DNA of 64,000 bases, from positions 8,103 to 72,102 of the forward strand of contig NZ_DASUCC010000121.1 of assembly GCF_035762905.1 (NCBI RefSeq), in the 5' to 3' direction. The DNA is from DASYTH01 sp035762905 (GTDB lineage Bacteria > Actinomycetota > Actinomycetes > Mycobacteriales > Pseudonocardiaceae). The position numbers were made by a program, and so were the translations under genes. The notes below the pieces were generated by a model. It was not told where the DNA came from and did no database searches. It worked only from the letters and a program-made list of their open reading frames with translations. Shown piece after piece: positions 40,461 through 49,365 of the stretch. Each line of letters starts with the position of its first letter. The stretch's first letter is position 1.

Positions 40461-41219
40461 GTGCTGTACTGGCTCATGAAGCGGGTGTTCATCGGCCCGC
40501 TGCTGCACCTGTTCTTCCGGCCCTCGATCGAGGGCGCCGAGAACATCCCGGCCGAGGGCGGTGCGGTACTGGCCAGCAACCACCTCGCCGTGTCCGACTC
40601 GTTCTTCCTGCCGCTGAAGGTCCGCAGGCGGGTCACGTTCACGGCCAAGCTGGAGTACTTCACCCAGCCGGGGATCAAGGGCCTGTTCAAGAAGTGGTTC
40701 TTCAGCGGAGTCGGCCAGATCCCGATCGACCGGTCCAGCGGCTCGGCCGCCCAGGCCGCGCTGGACACCGGTATCCGGCTGCTACGCGAGGGGCACCTGC
40801 TCGGCATCTACCCGGAGGGCACCCGTTCGCCGGACGGCCGGCTGTACAAGGGCAAGACCGGCATGGCCCGGATCGTGCTCGAGGCGCGGGTCCCGGTGAT
40901 CCCGGTGGCGATGTTCGGCACCGACCGGGCCAACCCGATCGGTTCCAAGATGTGGAAGCCGACCAAGATCCACATCAAGGTCGGCGAGCCGCTGGACTTC
41001 TCCCGCTACTACGGCCTGGCCGGGGACCGGTTCGTCGAGCGGTCGATCACCGACGAGATCATGTACACCCTGATGGAGCTGTCCGGCCAGGAGTACGTGG
41101 ACCTCTACGCGGCCAAGGCAAAGGAGCTGATGGGCGTGGCCGCCACCGGTCCGATGGTGCCTCGGCAGTCCGCTCCGCCCGCCGACGCCGACCGGGCCGC
41201 GCGGATCAAAGCGGGTTGA
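40461..41219 (+). CDS. plsC: 1-acyl-sn-glycerol-3-phosphate acyltransferase
   Basis: A 252-residue membrane-associated acyltransferase of phosphatidic acid synthesis. The HX4D catalytic motif is NHLAVSDSFF, block II is KLEYF followed by FKKWFF, block III is IYPEGTRSPDGRLYKGKTG and block IV VPVIPVAMFGT. Length and motif order are normal. Matches Rv2182c. GTG start with GGAGG about 10 nt upstream. Confidence 0.92.
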   Translation: MLYWLMKRVFIGPLLHLFFRPSIEGAENIPAEGGAVLASNHLAVSDSFFLPLKVRRRVTFTAKLEYFTQPGIKGLFKKWFFSGVGQIPIDRSSGSAAQAALDTGIRLLREGHLLGIYPEGTRSPDGRLYKGKTGMARIVLEARVPVIPVAMFGTDRANPIGSKMWKPTKIHIKVGEPLDFSRYYGLAGDRFVERSITDEIMYTLMELSGQEYVDLYAAKAKELMGVAATGPMVPRQSAPPADADRAARIKAG

Positions 41220-41245
41220 CCGCGGGCCGGCACTAGGCTGCCGTG

Positions 41246-41749
41246 GTGCGATTTTTCTACGACACCGAGTTCATCGAGGACGGGTCGACCATCGACCTGG
41301 TGTCGATCGGTGTCGTGGACGAGAACGGCCGGGAGTTCTACGCGGTCTCGACCGAGTTCGACCCGGCGAAGGCCGGTGCCTGGGTGCGCGAGCACGTGCT
41401 GGACAAGCTTCCGCCGCCGGGCGACCCGGTCTGGTGCGACCGGACCACGATGCGGGAGCGGCTGCTGCGCTTCCTCAGCCCGCACGGCGAGCGGGTCGAG
41501 TTGTGGGCCTGGTTCGCCGCCTACGACCACGTGGCCCTTGCCCAGCTGTGGGGGGACATGCCGGCCCTGCCCCGGGTGCTGCCCCGGTTCACCCGGGAAC
41601 TGCGCCAGCGCTGGGAGGACGTGGGCAAACCGACATTGCCGGTGCCGCCGGAGGATGCGCACGACGCGCTCGCCGACGCCCGGCACAACTTGGCTCGCTG
41701 GCGGGTGATCGAGGCGGAACGTGTTCGGCGCGGCTTCCCCGGCTGTTAA
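41246..41749 (+). CDS. DEDDh-type 3'-5' exoribonuclease (Rv2179c family)
   Basis: A 167-residue RNase-T-like exonuclease. DxE is YDTEFIEDG at the N-terminus, a middle Asp occurs in AAYDHVAL, and HDALADARHN provides the final His and Asp. The M. tuberculosis homologue Rv2179c is an established 3' exoribonuclease. Two tandem GTG codons occur; I chose 41246, 6 nt after TAGGCT (41234-41239), over 41243. Leaderless. Confidence 0.88.
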   Translation: MRFFYDTEFIEDGSTIDLVSIGVVDENGREFYAVSTEFDPAKAGAWVREHVLDKLPPPGDPVWCDRTTMRERLLRFLSPHGERVELWAWFAAYDHVALAQLWGDMPALPRVLPRFTRELRQRWEDVGKPTLPVPPEDAHDALADARHNLARWRVIEAERVRRGFPGC

Positions 41750-41853
41750 CCGGGTCGCCTTGCTGCACCGATCCAGAAGGTGGCAGGCTAGCGCCGACTC
41801 GTGGTCCAGACCGCGACCAGTCTCCGTTGAGCCCTGGGATGGAGGATCGGCAG

Positions 41854-42879
41854 ATGCGTGTTGGCTTGCTCACCGGTGGCGGTGACTGTCCTGGACTGAA
41901 CGCCGTGATCAGAGCGGTGGTCCGCAAGGGAATCGAGGCGAAGGGCTGGGAGCTGGTCGGCTTCCGCAACGGCTGGCAGGGCCCGATGGAGGGCAACGTC
42001 CGCCCACTCGGCCTGGCCGACGTCGAGGACATCCTGGCCCGCGGCGGCACGATCCTCGGCTCGTCCCGAACCAACCCGTACAAGGATTCGGGCGGCGTCG
42101 ACAAGATCAAGCAGGTGCTGGCCGACCAGGGCGTCGACGCGCTGGTGGCGATCGGCGGCGAGGACACCCTCGGCGTGGCCAGGCGGCTCACCGAGGACGG
42201 CGTCGGCGTGGTCGGGGTGCCCAAGACCATCGACAACGACCTCGGCGCCACCGACTACACGTTCGGCTTCGACACCGCGGTGCACATCGCGACCGACGCC
42301 ATCGACCGGCTGCGCACCACCGCCGAGTCGCACCACCGCGCCCTGGTGATCGAGGTGATGGGCCGGCACACCGGCTGGATCGCGCTGCACTCGGGTCTGG
42401 CCGGCGGGGCCAACGTGATCCTGGTGCCGGAGCGACCGTTCGACGTGCAGAAGGTCGTCGCCTGGGTGAAGCGGCGGTTCGAGCGGCAGTACGCGCCGAT
42501 CATCGTGGTGGCCGAGGGCGCGCTGCCGGAGGGTGGCGACGAGGTGCTCGCCAGCGGCGAGAAGGACGCGTTCGGCCACGTCCGGCTGGGCGGGGTGGGC
42601 AACTGGCTGGCCGACGAGATCACCCGGCACACCGGTGCCGAGTCCCGCGCCGTGGTGCTCGGCCACGTCCAGCGCGGCGGCACGCCGACCGCCTACGACC
42701 GGGTGCTGGCCACCCGGTTCGGGCTGCACGCGGTGGACGCGGTGGCCGACGGCGACTTCGGCGTGATGGTCGCCCTGCGCGGCACCGACATCGTGCGGGT
42801 CAAGCTGTCCGAGGCCACCGCCGAGCTGAAGACCGTGCCACTGGAGCGCTACGCCGAAGCCGAAGTGTTCTTCGGTTAG
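41854..42879 (+). CDS. 6-phosphofructokinase, pyrophosphate-type signature
   Basis: A 341-residue group III phosphofructokinase. GLLTGGGDCPGLNAVIRAVV is the N-terminal nucleotide/PPi site. The two residues that decide phosphoryl donor are Asp in GGEDTLG (Gly in ATP enzymes) and Lys in VPKTIDND (Gly in classical ATP enzymes), the same pair found in the PPi-dependent enzyme of Amycolatopsis methanolica. MGRHTGWIAL and the C-terminal QRGGTPTAYDRVLA are intact. ATG with a GGAGGA ribosome binding site. If PPi-dependent, the step is reversible and may work in gluconeogenesis too. Confidence 0.88.
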   Translation: MRVGLLTGGGDCPGLNAVIRAVVRKGIEAKGWELVGFRNGWQGPMEGNVRPLGLADVEDILARGGTILGSSRTNPYKDSGGVDKIKQVLADQGVDALVAIGGEDTLGVARRLTEDGVGVVGVPKTIDNDLGATDYTFGFDTAVHIATDAIDRLRTTAESHHRALVIEVMGRHTGWIALHSGLAGGANVILVPERPFDVQKVVAWVKRRFERQYAPIIVVAEGALPEGGDEVLASGEKDAFGHVRLGGVGNWLADEITRHTGAESRAVVLGHVQRGGTPTAYDRVLATRFGLHAVDAVADGDFGVMVALRGTDIVRVKLSEATAELKTVPLERYAEAEVFFG

Positions 42880-42884
42880 TTGTT

Positions 42885-42917
42885 CCGCCTCGCTAGTCCG
42901 CCTCGCTGGCCCGCCTC
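42885..42917. repeat. short tandem repeat CCGCCTCGCT, 13-bp period
   Basis: CCGCCTCGCT at 42885-42894 and 42898-42907, then a partial third unit CCGCCTC at 42911-42917. It begins 5 nt after the phosphofructokinase stop. The remaining gap up to 43066 is T/G-rich on the plus strand and shows no gene. Confidence 0.5.
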
Positions 42918-43066
42918 TCCGGGATTAACTGCTGTTGTTGCGTTCCAGCTGATGGTGCCGGTTGGCGGGTTGAGTGTGGCTGGGTTGCGTCACGGTGCCC
43001 CTGAGGTTGCGTTGGTTGGCCCCAGGCTTCACACGATGATCAACGACAGGCCTTAGGGTGCCTGGC

Positions 43067-44461
43067 ATGGATATCGACGAGCTGTTGTGGGCGGGTGCGG
43101 ACGCGCAGGCCGCGGCGCTGCGGGACGGTTCGGCGTCGGCGGTCGAGCTGACCGAGGCGGTGCTGCGCCGGATCGACGCGGTCGACCCGACCCTGAACGC
43201 GTTCCGGACGGTCTACGGCGACGCGGCGCGGGCGGCGGCGGCCGCGGCGCAGCGGCGGATCGACGCCGGTGAGCGCACCCCACTGCTCGGCGTGCCGGTC
43301 GCGATCAAGGACGACCTGGACGTGGCCGGCGACTTCACCGGCAAGGGCGGGCGCCCGCAGTTCCCGCCCGCCGAACGGGACGGCCCGGTCGTGGCCCGGC
43401 TGCGCGCGGCCGGCGCCGTGGTCATCGGGCACACCCGGACGCCGGACCGCTGCCTGTGGCCGTTCACCGAGACGCTCGCCTACGGCGCGACCCGCAACCC
43501 GTGGCAGCTCGACCACACCCCGGGCGGCTCCTCGGGCGGCTCGGCGGCCGCCATCGCGGCCGGGATCGTCGGTGTGGCAACGGGTTCCGACGGCGGCGGG
43601 TCGGTGCGGATCCCGTCCGGGGCGTGCGGCGTGTTCGGTATGAAGACCAGCCGGGGGCTGATCGACGACGGTGCCGGGCAGGACTGGCACGGGCTGTCCG
43701 TGATCGGCCCGCTCGGGCGCCGGGTCGCCGACGCCGCCGCGCTGCTGGACGTCATCGCCGGCGGGCCGGTGGACCCCGCAGGCGGCTACCGGGCCGCCGT
43801 GGACGCCGACCCCGGTCCGCTGCGCGTCGCGCTGTCCTGGTGGACCCCGCTCGGCAAGCCGCCGAGGATCGAGGCGGCGCGCCGGCAGGCGGTGCTGGAC
43901 ACCGCCGATCGGCTGCGCGCGCTCGGCCACCACGTCGAGCCGGCCGACCCACCGCTCGGGCCGCGGCCGTCGCCCCAGTTCCTGGTCCGCTACCTGCGCG
44001 GAGTGGCCGACGACGTGGCCGGGCTGCCGCATCCGGAGTGGCTGGAGCCGCGCACCCGGCGCATCGCCCGGCTCGGCGGCACGATCCCGGACCGCGTGCT
44101 GGCCCGGGCCCGCGCCGCGGAGGCCGGCCTGCACAAGCGGATGAGCGCGTTCTTCGGCGATTTCGACGTGCTGCTGCAGCCCGGGTGGACCACCCGGCAG
44201 CCGCGGGTTGGCCGTTACCACGGCAGCGGCACGACCAGCACGCTCGCCGGCGTATCCCTGGGCATCCCGTACTTCCCGACCTGGAACGTGCTCGGCTACC
44301 CGGTGGCCGCGCTGCCGGTCGGCTGGGACGACGCCGGTCTGCCCATCGGGGTGCAGCTGATCGGTCCGGCGGATGCCGAGCGGCGGCTGCTGTCGCTGTC
44401 CGGCCAGTACGAGCGGGCGCACCCGTGGGCGGACCGGCGGCCGGACCCGGTCTACGGCTGA
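43067..44461 (+). CDS. amidase (amidase-signature family)
   Basis: A 464-residue amidase-signature hydrolase. The Ser-cisSer-Lys triad is visible as Lys in VPVAIKDDLDV, cis-Ser in TPGGSSGGSAAA and nucleophile Ser in GSDGGGSVRIP. Substrate not predictable; stand-alone, not part of gatCAB (no gatB or gatC nearby). The ATG at 43067 lies 7 nt after TAGGGT (43054-43059); an in-frame GTG at 43058 overlaps that -10 and was rejected. Confidence 0.9.
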   Translation: MDIDELLWAGADAQAAALRDGSASAVELTEAVLRRIDAVDPTLNAFRTVYGDAARAAAAAAQRRIDAGERTPLLGVPVAIKDDLDVAGDFTGKGGRPQFPPAERDGPVVARLRAAGAVVIGHTRTPDRCLWPFTETLAYGATRNPWQLDHTPGGSSGGSAAAIAAGIVGVATGSDGGGSVRIPSGACGVFGMKTSRGLIDDGAGQDWHGLSVIGPLGRRVADAAALLDVIAGGPVDPAGGYRAAVDADPGPLRVALSWWTPLGKPPRIEAARRQAVLDTADRLRALGHHVEPADPPLGPRPSPQFLVRYLRGVADDVAGLPHPEWLEPRTRRIARLGGTIPDRVLARARAAEAGLHKRMSAFFGDFDVLLQPGWTTRQPRVGRYHGSGTTSTLAGVSLGIPYFPTWNVLGYPVAALPVGWDDAGLPIGVQLIGPADAERRLLSLSGQYERAHPWADRRPDPVYG

Positions 44462-44513
44462 TCGGCATCGGCCCGAAGATTGGCTTTGTAGCGCGACCTC
44501 CTACCCTTGGTCT

Positions 44514-45902
44514 GTGAACTGGACCGTGGACGTCCCGGTGGACACACTCCCGGAGTTGCCACCGTTGCCGCCGAACCTTCGGACCGCGCTGGACGACGCG
44601 CTCGCCCGCCCGGCCGCACAGCAGCCCGAATGGCCGGACCACGGTCAGGTGCGCCAGGTGCGCACGCTGCTGGAGAGCGTCCCACCGATCACGGTGCCGA
44701 CCGAGATCGACCGGATGGGCGAGCGGCTCGCCGAGGTCGCTCGCGGCGAGGCGTTCATGCTGCAGGGCGGCGACTGCGCGGAGACGTTCGCGGACAACAC
44801 CGAGCCGCACATCCGCGGCAACATCCGGACGCTGCTGCAGATGGCGGTGGTGCTGACCTACGGGGCCAGCGTGCCGGTGGTCAAGGTCGCCCGGTTCGCC
44901 GGGCAGTACGCCAAGCCGCGCTCGAACAACACCGACCACCTCGGGCTTCCGGTCTACCGCGGGGACATCATCAACTCCCTGGTGGCCACCCCGGAGGCGC
45001 GGACGCCGGACCCGGGCCGGATGATCCGGGCCTACGCCAACGCCGGCGCCGCGATGAACCTGCTGCGCGCGCTGACCGCGGCCGGCATGGCCGACCTGAA
45101 CAACCTGCACGACTGGAACAAGGACTTCGTGCGCACCTCGCCGGCCGGTGAGCGGTACGAGGCGCTGGCCACCGAGATCGACCGTGGGCTGCGGTTCATG
45201 GCCGCCTGCGGGGTGCAGGACACCACCCTGCACAGCACCGAGATCTTCGCCAGCCACGAGGCGCTGCTGCTCGACTACGAGCGGGCCATGCTGCGCCTGG
45301 ACACCGGCGGTGACGAGGCCAAGCTCTACGACCTGTCGTCGCACTTCCTCTGGGTCGGCGACCGCACCCGCCAGCTCGACGGCGCGCACATCGCCTTCGC
45401 CGAGCTGCTGGCCAACCCGATCGGCGTCAAGATCGGCCCGACCACCACCCCCAGCCAGGCCGTGGAATACGTCAAGCGCCTTGACCCGTTCGGCGTCCCC
45501 GGCCGGCTGACCCTGATCAGCCGCATGGGCAACGCGAAGGTGCGCGAGGTGCTGCCGCCGATCATCGAGGAGGTCACCGCCGCCGGGCACAAGGTCATCT
45601 GGCAGTGCGACCCCATGCACGGCAACACCCACGAGTCCTCCACCGGCTACAAGACCCGGCACTTCGACCGGATCGTCGATGAGGTGCAGGGCTTCTTCGA
45701 AGTGCACCGCCGGCTGGGCACCCACCCCGGCGGCATCCACATCGAGCTCACCGGCGAGGACGTCACCGAATGTCTCGGCGGCGCCCAGGAAATCTCCGAC
45801 GCCGACCTGCACGGCCGCTACGAGACCGCCTGCGACCCGCGGCTGAACACCCAGCAGTCCCTCGAACTCGCCTTCCTCGTCGCCGAGATGCTCCGCTCCT
45901 GA
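44514..45902 (+). CDS. aroG: 3-deoxy-D-arabino-heptulosonate 7-phosphate synthase, class II
   Basis: A 462-residue type II DAHP synthase, first enzyme of the shikimate pathway. Characteristic stretches are MLQGGDCAETFADNTEPHI (metal Cys and PEP region, split), KVARFAGQYAKPRS, IGVKIGPTTTPSQA, KVIWQCDPMHGNTHES and HPGGIHIELTGEDVTECLGG. Matches Rv2178c. GTG start 6 nt after TACCCT (44502-44507), leaderless. Converges on pknL over a perfect hairpin. Confidence 0.96.
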   Translation: MNWTVDVPVDTLPELPPLPPNLRTALDDALARPAAQQPEWPDHGQVRQVRTLLESVPPITVPTEIDRMGERLAEVARGEAFMLQGGDCAETFADNTEPHIRGNIRTLLQMAVVLTYGASVPVVKVARFAGQYAKPRSNNTDHLGLPVYRGDIINSLVATPEARTPDPGRMIRAYANAGAAMNLLRALTAAGMADLNNLHDWNKDFVRTSPAGERYEALATEIDRGLRFMAACGVQDTTLHSTEIFASHEALLLDYERAMLRLDTGGDEAKLYDLSSHFLWVGDRTRQLDGAHIAFAELLANPIGVKIGPTTTPSQAVEYVKRLDPFGVPGRLTLISRMGNAKVREVLPPIIEEVTAAGHKVIWQCDPMHGNTHESSTGYKTRHFDRIVDEVQGFFEVHRRLGTHPGGIHIELTGEDVTECLGGAQEISDADLHGRYETACDPRLNTQQSLELAFLVAEMLRS

Positions 45903-45918
45903 CGGCGGGGAACCGCCG
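45903..45918. terminator. bidirectional hairpin between aroG and pknL
   Basis: CGGCGG (45903-45908), GGAA loop, CCGCCG (45913-45918): a perfect 6-bp stem that starts directly after the aroG stop and lies 3 nt after the pknL stop on the other strand, so it can serve both transcripts. Confidence 0.6.
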
Positions 45919-45921
45919 GGG

Positions 45922-47991
45922 TCACGGCAGCGCGAAGATGACCACGCGGCCGCCGGGTTCGACTCGGCCGCCGCGGTCGGGGGACTGGGCGAAGACGCGG
46001 CCGTTCGGGTTGCCGAGGCCGAACTGCTGGACCTCGGCGCGCAGACCGAGGCCGGCGAGCGTGGCCTGAGCCTGCGCGACGTTGCCCTGGGTGAGGTCGG
46101 GCACGCTGATGGCGTTGGAGAGCGTGACGCCGATCCGCTTGGTGTCGGTGGCCTTCAGCTCGGTCTTCGCCTGCGGGTTGGTCTTGATGACCTTGCCGGC
46201 GTCGATGTCCCGGTCGAACGCGGCGGGCTCGTCGAACGGTTCGAAGCCGGCCTGGGACAGGATCTGGAACGCCTCGTCCCGGGTCTTGCCGCGCACGTCC
46301 GGCACCGGCTTGGGTTTGGGGCCCTTGCTGAGCACGACCTTGACCGTGGCGCCGAGGCTCAGCTCGGTGCCGGTCTTCGGGTCGAGCCGCAGCACCGTGC
46401 CCTCCGGCACGTTGTCGTCGAACTCCGCGGTGCCGTCGTCCGGCGGCAGCGGGCTCAGACCGGCCGAGGTGATCGCGGCGCTCGCCTCGTCGACGCTGAT
46501 CCCCGGGCGGATCTCCGGCACCTTCGGCCGCCCGGTGGAGATGATCAGCTTGATCTGGTCGCCGCGCAGCGCACTGGAGCCGGCGGCCGGGTCGGTCTCG
46601 ATCACCGTGCCGAGCGGGACCTCGTCGTTGGGTTTGCGGACCACCGCGGCGTTGAGATCCGAGTCGGTCAGCGCCTGGGTGGCGCCGGCCTCGTCCAGCC
46701 CGGTCACCGCGGGCACCGAGGTCCACCGGCCGGCGGCGAACCACCAGGTGCTGGTGCCGATCAGGGCCAGCACCAGCACCCCGATCATGCTCAGCAGCAG
46801 GGTCCGGTTGCGCCTGCTCATCGGCTGGCGGGGCGGGCGCGGCGGGCCGGGCGGCCGAGACGGCGGCGGCGGGGTGCCGTACGGCGGGCTCGGTGGCGGC
46901 GCGGCGAGCACCGCCGGGTCCGCGCCGGGCGGAAGATCGGAGCGCAGCAGCGCCCGGGTGCCCTGCGGACCGACCGGCTGGAACCCGGCCGGCACCTGCC
47001 GCACCACGGTCGCGTTGCTGACCGGCACCAGGGTGTCCGCGTCGGCGGCGGCGACCGGTCCCGGCGGATCCAGCCCCAGCGCCCGGGCCTGGTCCTCGGC
47101 CGACACCGGCACGGTCAGGTCCACCTGGTGGCAGTGCGGCACCGGCACCGGAACCCGCGGAACCGGTGCGGTGGCGCGGATCCGCTCCAGGTCGATCAGG
47201 AACGCCCCGGCGTCCACCGGCCGGCTGGCCGGCGCCCGCCGGGTGGCGCGCAGCATCAGCTCGTCCAGGGCCGGCAGCCCGCTGCCCGGCGCCGGGACGT
47301 CGTCGTTGACATGCCGGTAGGCGATGGACAGCGCGTTGTCCCCGACGTAGGGCGGAGTGCCGGTGAGCATCTCGTAGAGCACGATCCCGGCCGAGTAGAC
47401 GTCGCCGCGCGCGGTGGCCGTGCCCGTGGTGACCTGCTCGGGAGACAGGTACGCGACCGTGCCGAGGATCACGCTGCTGCTCGTGGTGCGCACCCCGGCG
47501 ATCGCCCGGACCAGGCCGAAGTCGCCGACCTTGATCGCCCCGTTCGCGCCGATCAGCACGTTCTCCGGCTTCACGTCGCGATGCACCAGCCCGGCCCGGT
47601 GCGCGGCGGCGAGCGCGGCCAGGATCGGCTCCATGATGGACACCGCCAGCGGCACGCCAAGCGCGCCGCGCTCGTCGATCAGGTCCCGCAGCGTGCCGCC
47701 GGCCACCAACTCCATCACCAGGTAGACGTTCTCGCCGTCGAGGCCCTGGTCGTGCACGGCGACCACGTTCGGATGGTGGATCTTGGCCGCCGAGCGGGCC
47801 TCCAGCTCGAACCGGTCGACGAAGGTGCGGTCGGCGGCGAACTTCGGATCCATCACCTTGATCGCGACCGGCCGGTCCAGCCGGGTGTCCAGACCCCGGT
47901 ACACCGAGGACATCCCGCCTCGGGCGAGCAGCCCGTCGACCCGGTACCTCTGCTCGAGCAGGGTTCCGGTCAGGGCGGGGCCGTTCTCCAC
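45922..47991 (-). CDS. pknL: serine/threonine protein kinase with four PASTA domains (PknL-like)
   Basis: A 689-residue Hanks-type kinase. The kinase domain (residues 15-275) has ARGGMSSVY, AIKVMD, HRDVKPEN, DFG and SPEQ. A cytosolic Pro-rich juxtamembrane part, one helix (about 395-415) and four extracellular PASTA repeats (425-689; each with a VP-x(3)-G-type start) follow. M. tuberculosis PknL (Rv2176), as I recall, is about 400 residues and has no PASTA, so this is an elaborated orthologue able to sense peptidoglycan fragments. The start is GTG 8 nt after TACCAT; the next gene, divergent, is the Rv2175c homologue. Confidence 0.92.
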   Translation of the reverse strand: MENGPALTGTLLEQRYRVDGLLARGGMSSVYRGLDTRLDRPVAIKVMDPKFAADRTFVDRFELEARSAAKIHHPNVVAVHDQGLDGENVYLVMELVAGGTLRDLIDERGALGVPLAVSIMEPILAALAAAHRAGLVHRDVKPENVLIGANGAIKVGDFGLVRAIAGVRTTSSSVILGTVAYLSPEQVTTGTATARGDVYSAGIVLYEMLTGTPPYVGDNALSIAYRHVNDDVPAPGSGLPALDELMLRATRRAPASRPVDAGAFLIDLERIRATAPVPRVPVPVPHCHQVDLTVPVSAEDQARALGLDPPGPVAAADADTLVPVSNATVVRQVPAGFQPVGPQGTRALLRSDLPPGADPAVLAAPPPSPPYGTPPPPSRPPGPPRPPRQPMSRRNRTLLLSMIGVLVLALIGTSTWWFAAGRWTSVPAVTGLDEAGATQALTDSDLNAAVVRKPNDEVPLGTVIETDPAAGSSALRGDQIKLIISTGRPKVPEIRPGISVDEASAAITSAGLSPLPPDDGTAEFDDNVPEGTVLRLDPKTGTELSLGATVKVVLSKGPKPKPVPDVRGKTRDEAFQILSQAGFEPFDEPAAFDRDIDAGKVIKTNPQAKTELKATDTKRIGVTLSNAISVPDLTQGNVAQAQATLAGLGLRAEVQQFGLGNPNGRVFAQSPDRGGRVEPGGRVVIFALP

Positions 47992-48079
47992 GATCGTCGA
48001 TGGTACGTAGCCCGCGCGGTGCGTGTGGCCGACCCGCCGATTTCTGTGCTGGGCGCACGGAGTGTGGCAGGGTGTTCGC

Positions 48080-48448
48080 GTGAGTCCGATTCCGTCTGCT
48101 GAGGACGTTCTCGAGCCTGACGTGGAGGTCCTGACGCTGCCGGAAGTCGCGGCGCGGCTGTCCCTGCCGGTCACCAGAGTCCAGCAGGCGCTGCGCGACG
48201 GTCACCTGCTCGCCGTGCGGCGCGACGGCGGCCTGGTCGTCCCCGCCCTGTTCCTCACCGACGACGGCGCGATCGTCAAGGGACTACCCGGCACCATCAC
48301 GGTGCTCACCGACTCCGGCTTCACCCCGGACGACATCATGCGTTGGCTGTTCACCGCCGACGACTCGCTGCCCGGCACCCCGATCGAGGCGCTGCGCACC
48401 AACCGCGGCACCGAGGTCAAGCGCCGCGCCCAGGCCCTCGCCTTCTAG
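48080..48448 (+). CDS. Rv2175c-like DNA-binding protein, putative PknL substrate
   Basis: A 122-residue protein with an N-terminal winged-helix/HTH (LTLPEVAARLSLPVTRVQQALRDGHL, split; excisionase-like) and a C-terminal helical part (DDIMRWLFTADDSLPGTP). The M. tuberculosis homologue is an established DNA-binding substrate of PknL, encoded next to it. Start GTG at 48080, 6 nt after CAGGGT, a weak -10. It diverges from pknL, and its TAG stop shares the CTAG tetranucleotide with the convergent terpene gene's stop. Confidence 0.88.
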   Translation: MSPIPSAEDVLEPDVEVLTLPEVAARLSLPVTRVQQALRDGHLLAVRRDGGLVVPALFLTDDGAIVKGLPGTITVLTDSGFTPDDIMRWLFTADDSLPGTPIEALRTNRGTEVKRRAQALAF

Positions 48449-49365
48449 GGGATTCTGGCCAGGACCGCGCGCACCAGCCCGGACGCGGCGACCGCGGCCC
48501 GGCGCCGGGCCGGGACGGCCACTCGCCGGCCCAACACCGCGTAGTCCGCGGCGACGATCTCGTCCAGGATGCCGGCGTAGAGGGTGGCCGCGGTGCGCAC
48601 GCATGGCCGGGATTCCGGGCACAGCAGCGCGATCCCGGGTTCGGCGCGCCGGTAGGTGGCCCGGGTGCAGGCGACCAGGTGGGCCAGCGCGCGGCGGACC
48701 GGCGGGTCGGTCCGGCCGGTGCGTCGGGCCCATTCCAGCCGCGCCCGGTCCACGCCGAACGCGGCCAGCTCGGCGGCCGGCAGGTACACCCGCCCGCGGT
48801 CGAGGTCCTCGCCGACGTCGCGCAGGAAGTTGGTCAGCTGGAACGCCTCGCCCAGCGCGGCCGCCGCCGGCTCGGCTTCGGCCGGCGGGCCGACGGTGCC
48901 CAGCACCGGCAGCAGTTGCAGTCCGATCACCCCGGCCGAGCCGTACACGTACCGGCCCAGGTCGGCGAACGTGGCGTAGTCGGTGACCGTGAGGTCCATC
49001 CGCATGGACTCGAGGAACCCGGCGAACAGCTCCGGCCGGATGCGGTACCGGCGCACCGTGTCGGCCAGCGCGGCGAGCACCGGATGGCCGGCCGGCCCGC
49101 CGGCCAGGACCGCGGTCAGCTCGTCGGCCAGCCGGGCCAGCCCCCGGACCCGGTCGGACCGGGCGATGCCGGGCGCGTCGACGATCTCGTCGGCCACCCG
49201 GGCGAACCCGTACAGCGCGTGCACCGCCGGCCGCCGGTCGGCCGGCAGCAGCCGGGTGGCAAGGAAGTAGGTGCGGCCGTAGCGCGCGTTGATCCGACGG
49301 CAGGCCCGGTAGGCCGCGTCGAGCTCGACGTGGCGCCGCGAGCTCAGCGCTTGCAGCTGACCCAC
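48445..49365 (-). CDS. phytoene/squalene synthase family protein
   Basis: A 306-residue trans-isoprenyl diphosphate synthase that condenses two prenyl diphosphates head to head. First Asp-rich motif is VADEIVD (near residue 65), second is RDVGEDLDRGRVYLP; YGFARV and TNFLRD are typical. It could make phytoene or squalene (carotenoid or hopanoid route). Start GTG at 49365, which overlaps 22 nt into the upstream lipoprotein gene; a later start would remove conserved YRACRRINARYGRTY. Adjacent prenyl diphosphate synthase (50856) can provide substrate. Confidence 0.88.
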   Translation of the reverse strand: MGQLQALSSRRHVELDAAYRACRRINARYGRTYFLATRLLPADRRPAVHALYGFARVADEIVDAPGIARSDRVRGLARLADELTAVLAGGPAGHPVLAALADTVRRYRIRPELFAGFLESMRMDLTVTDYATFADLGRYVYGSAGVIGLQLLPVLGTVGPPAEAEPAAAALGEAFQLTNFLRDVGEDLDRGRVYLPAAELAAFGVDRARLEWARRTGRTDPPVRRALAHLVACTRATYRRAEPGIALLCPESRPCVRTAATLYAGILDEIVAADYAVLGRRVAVPARRRAAVAASGLVRAVLARIP

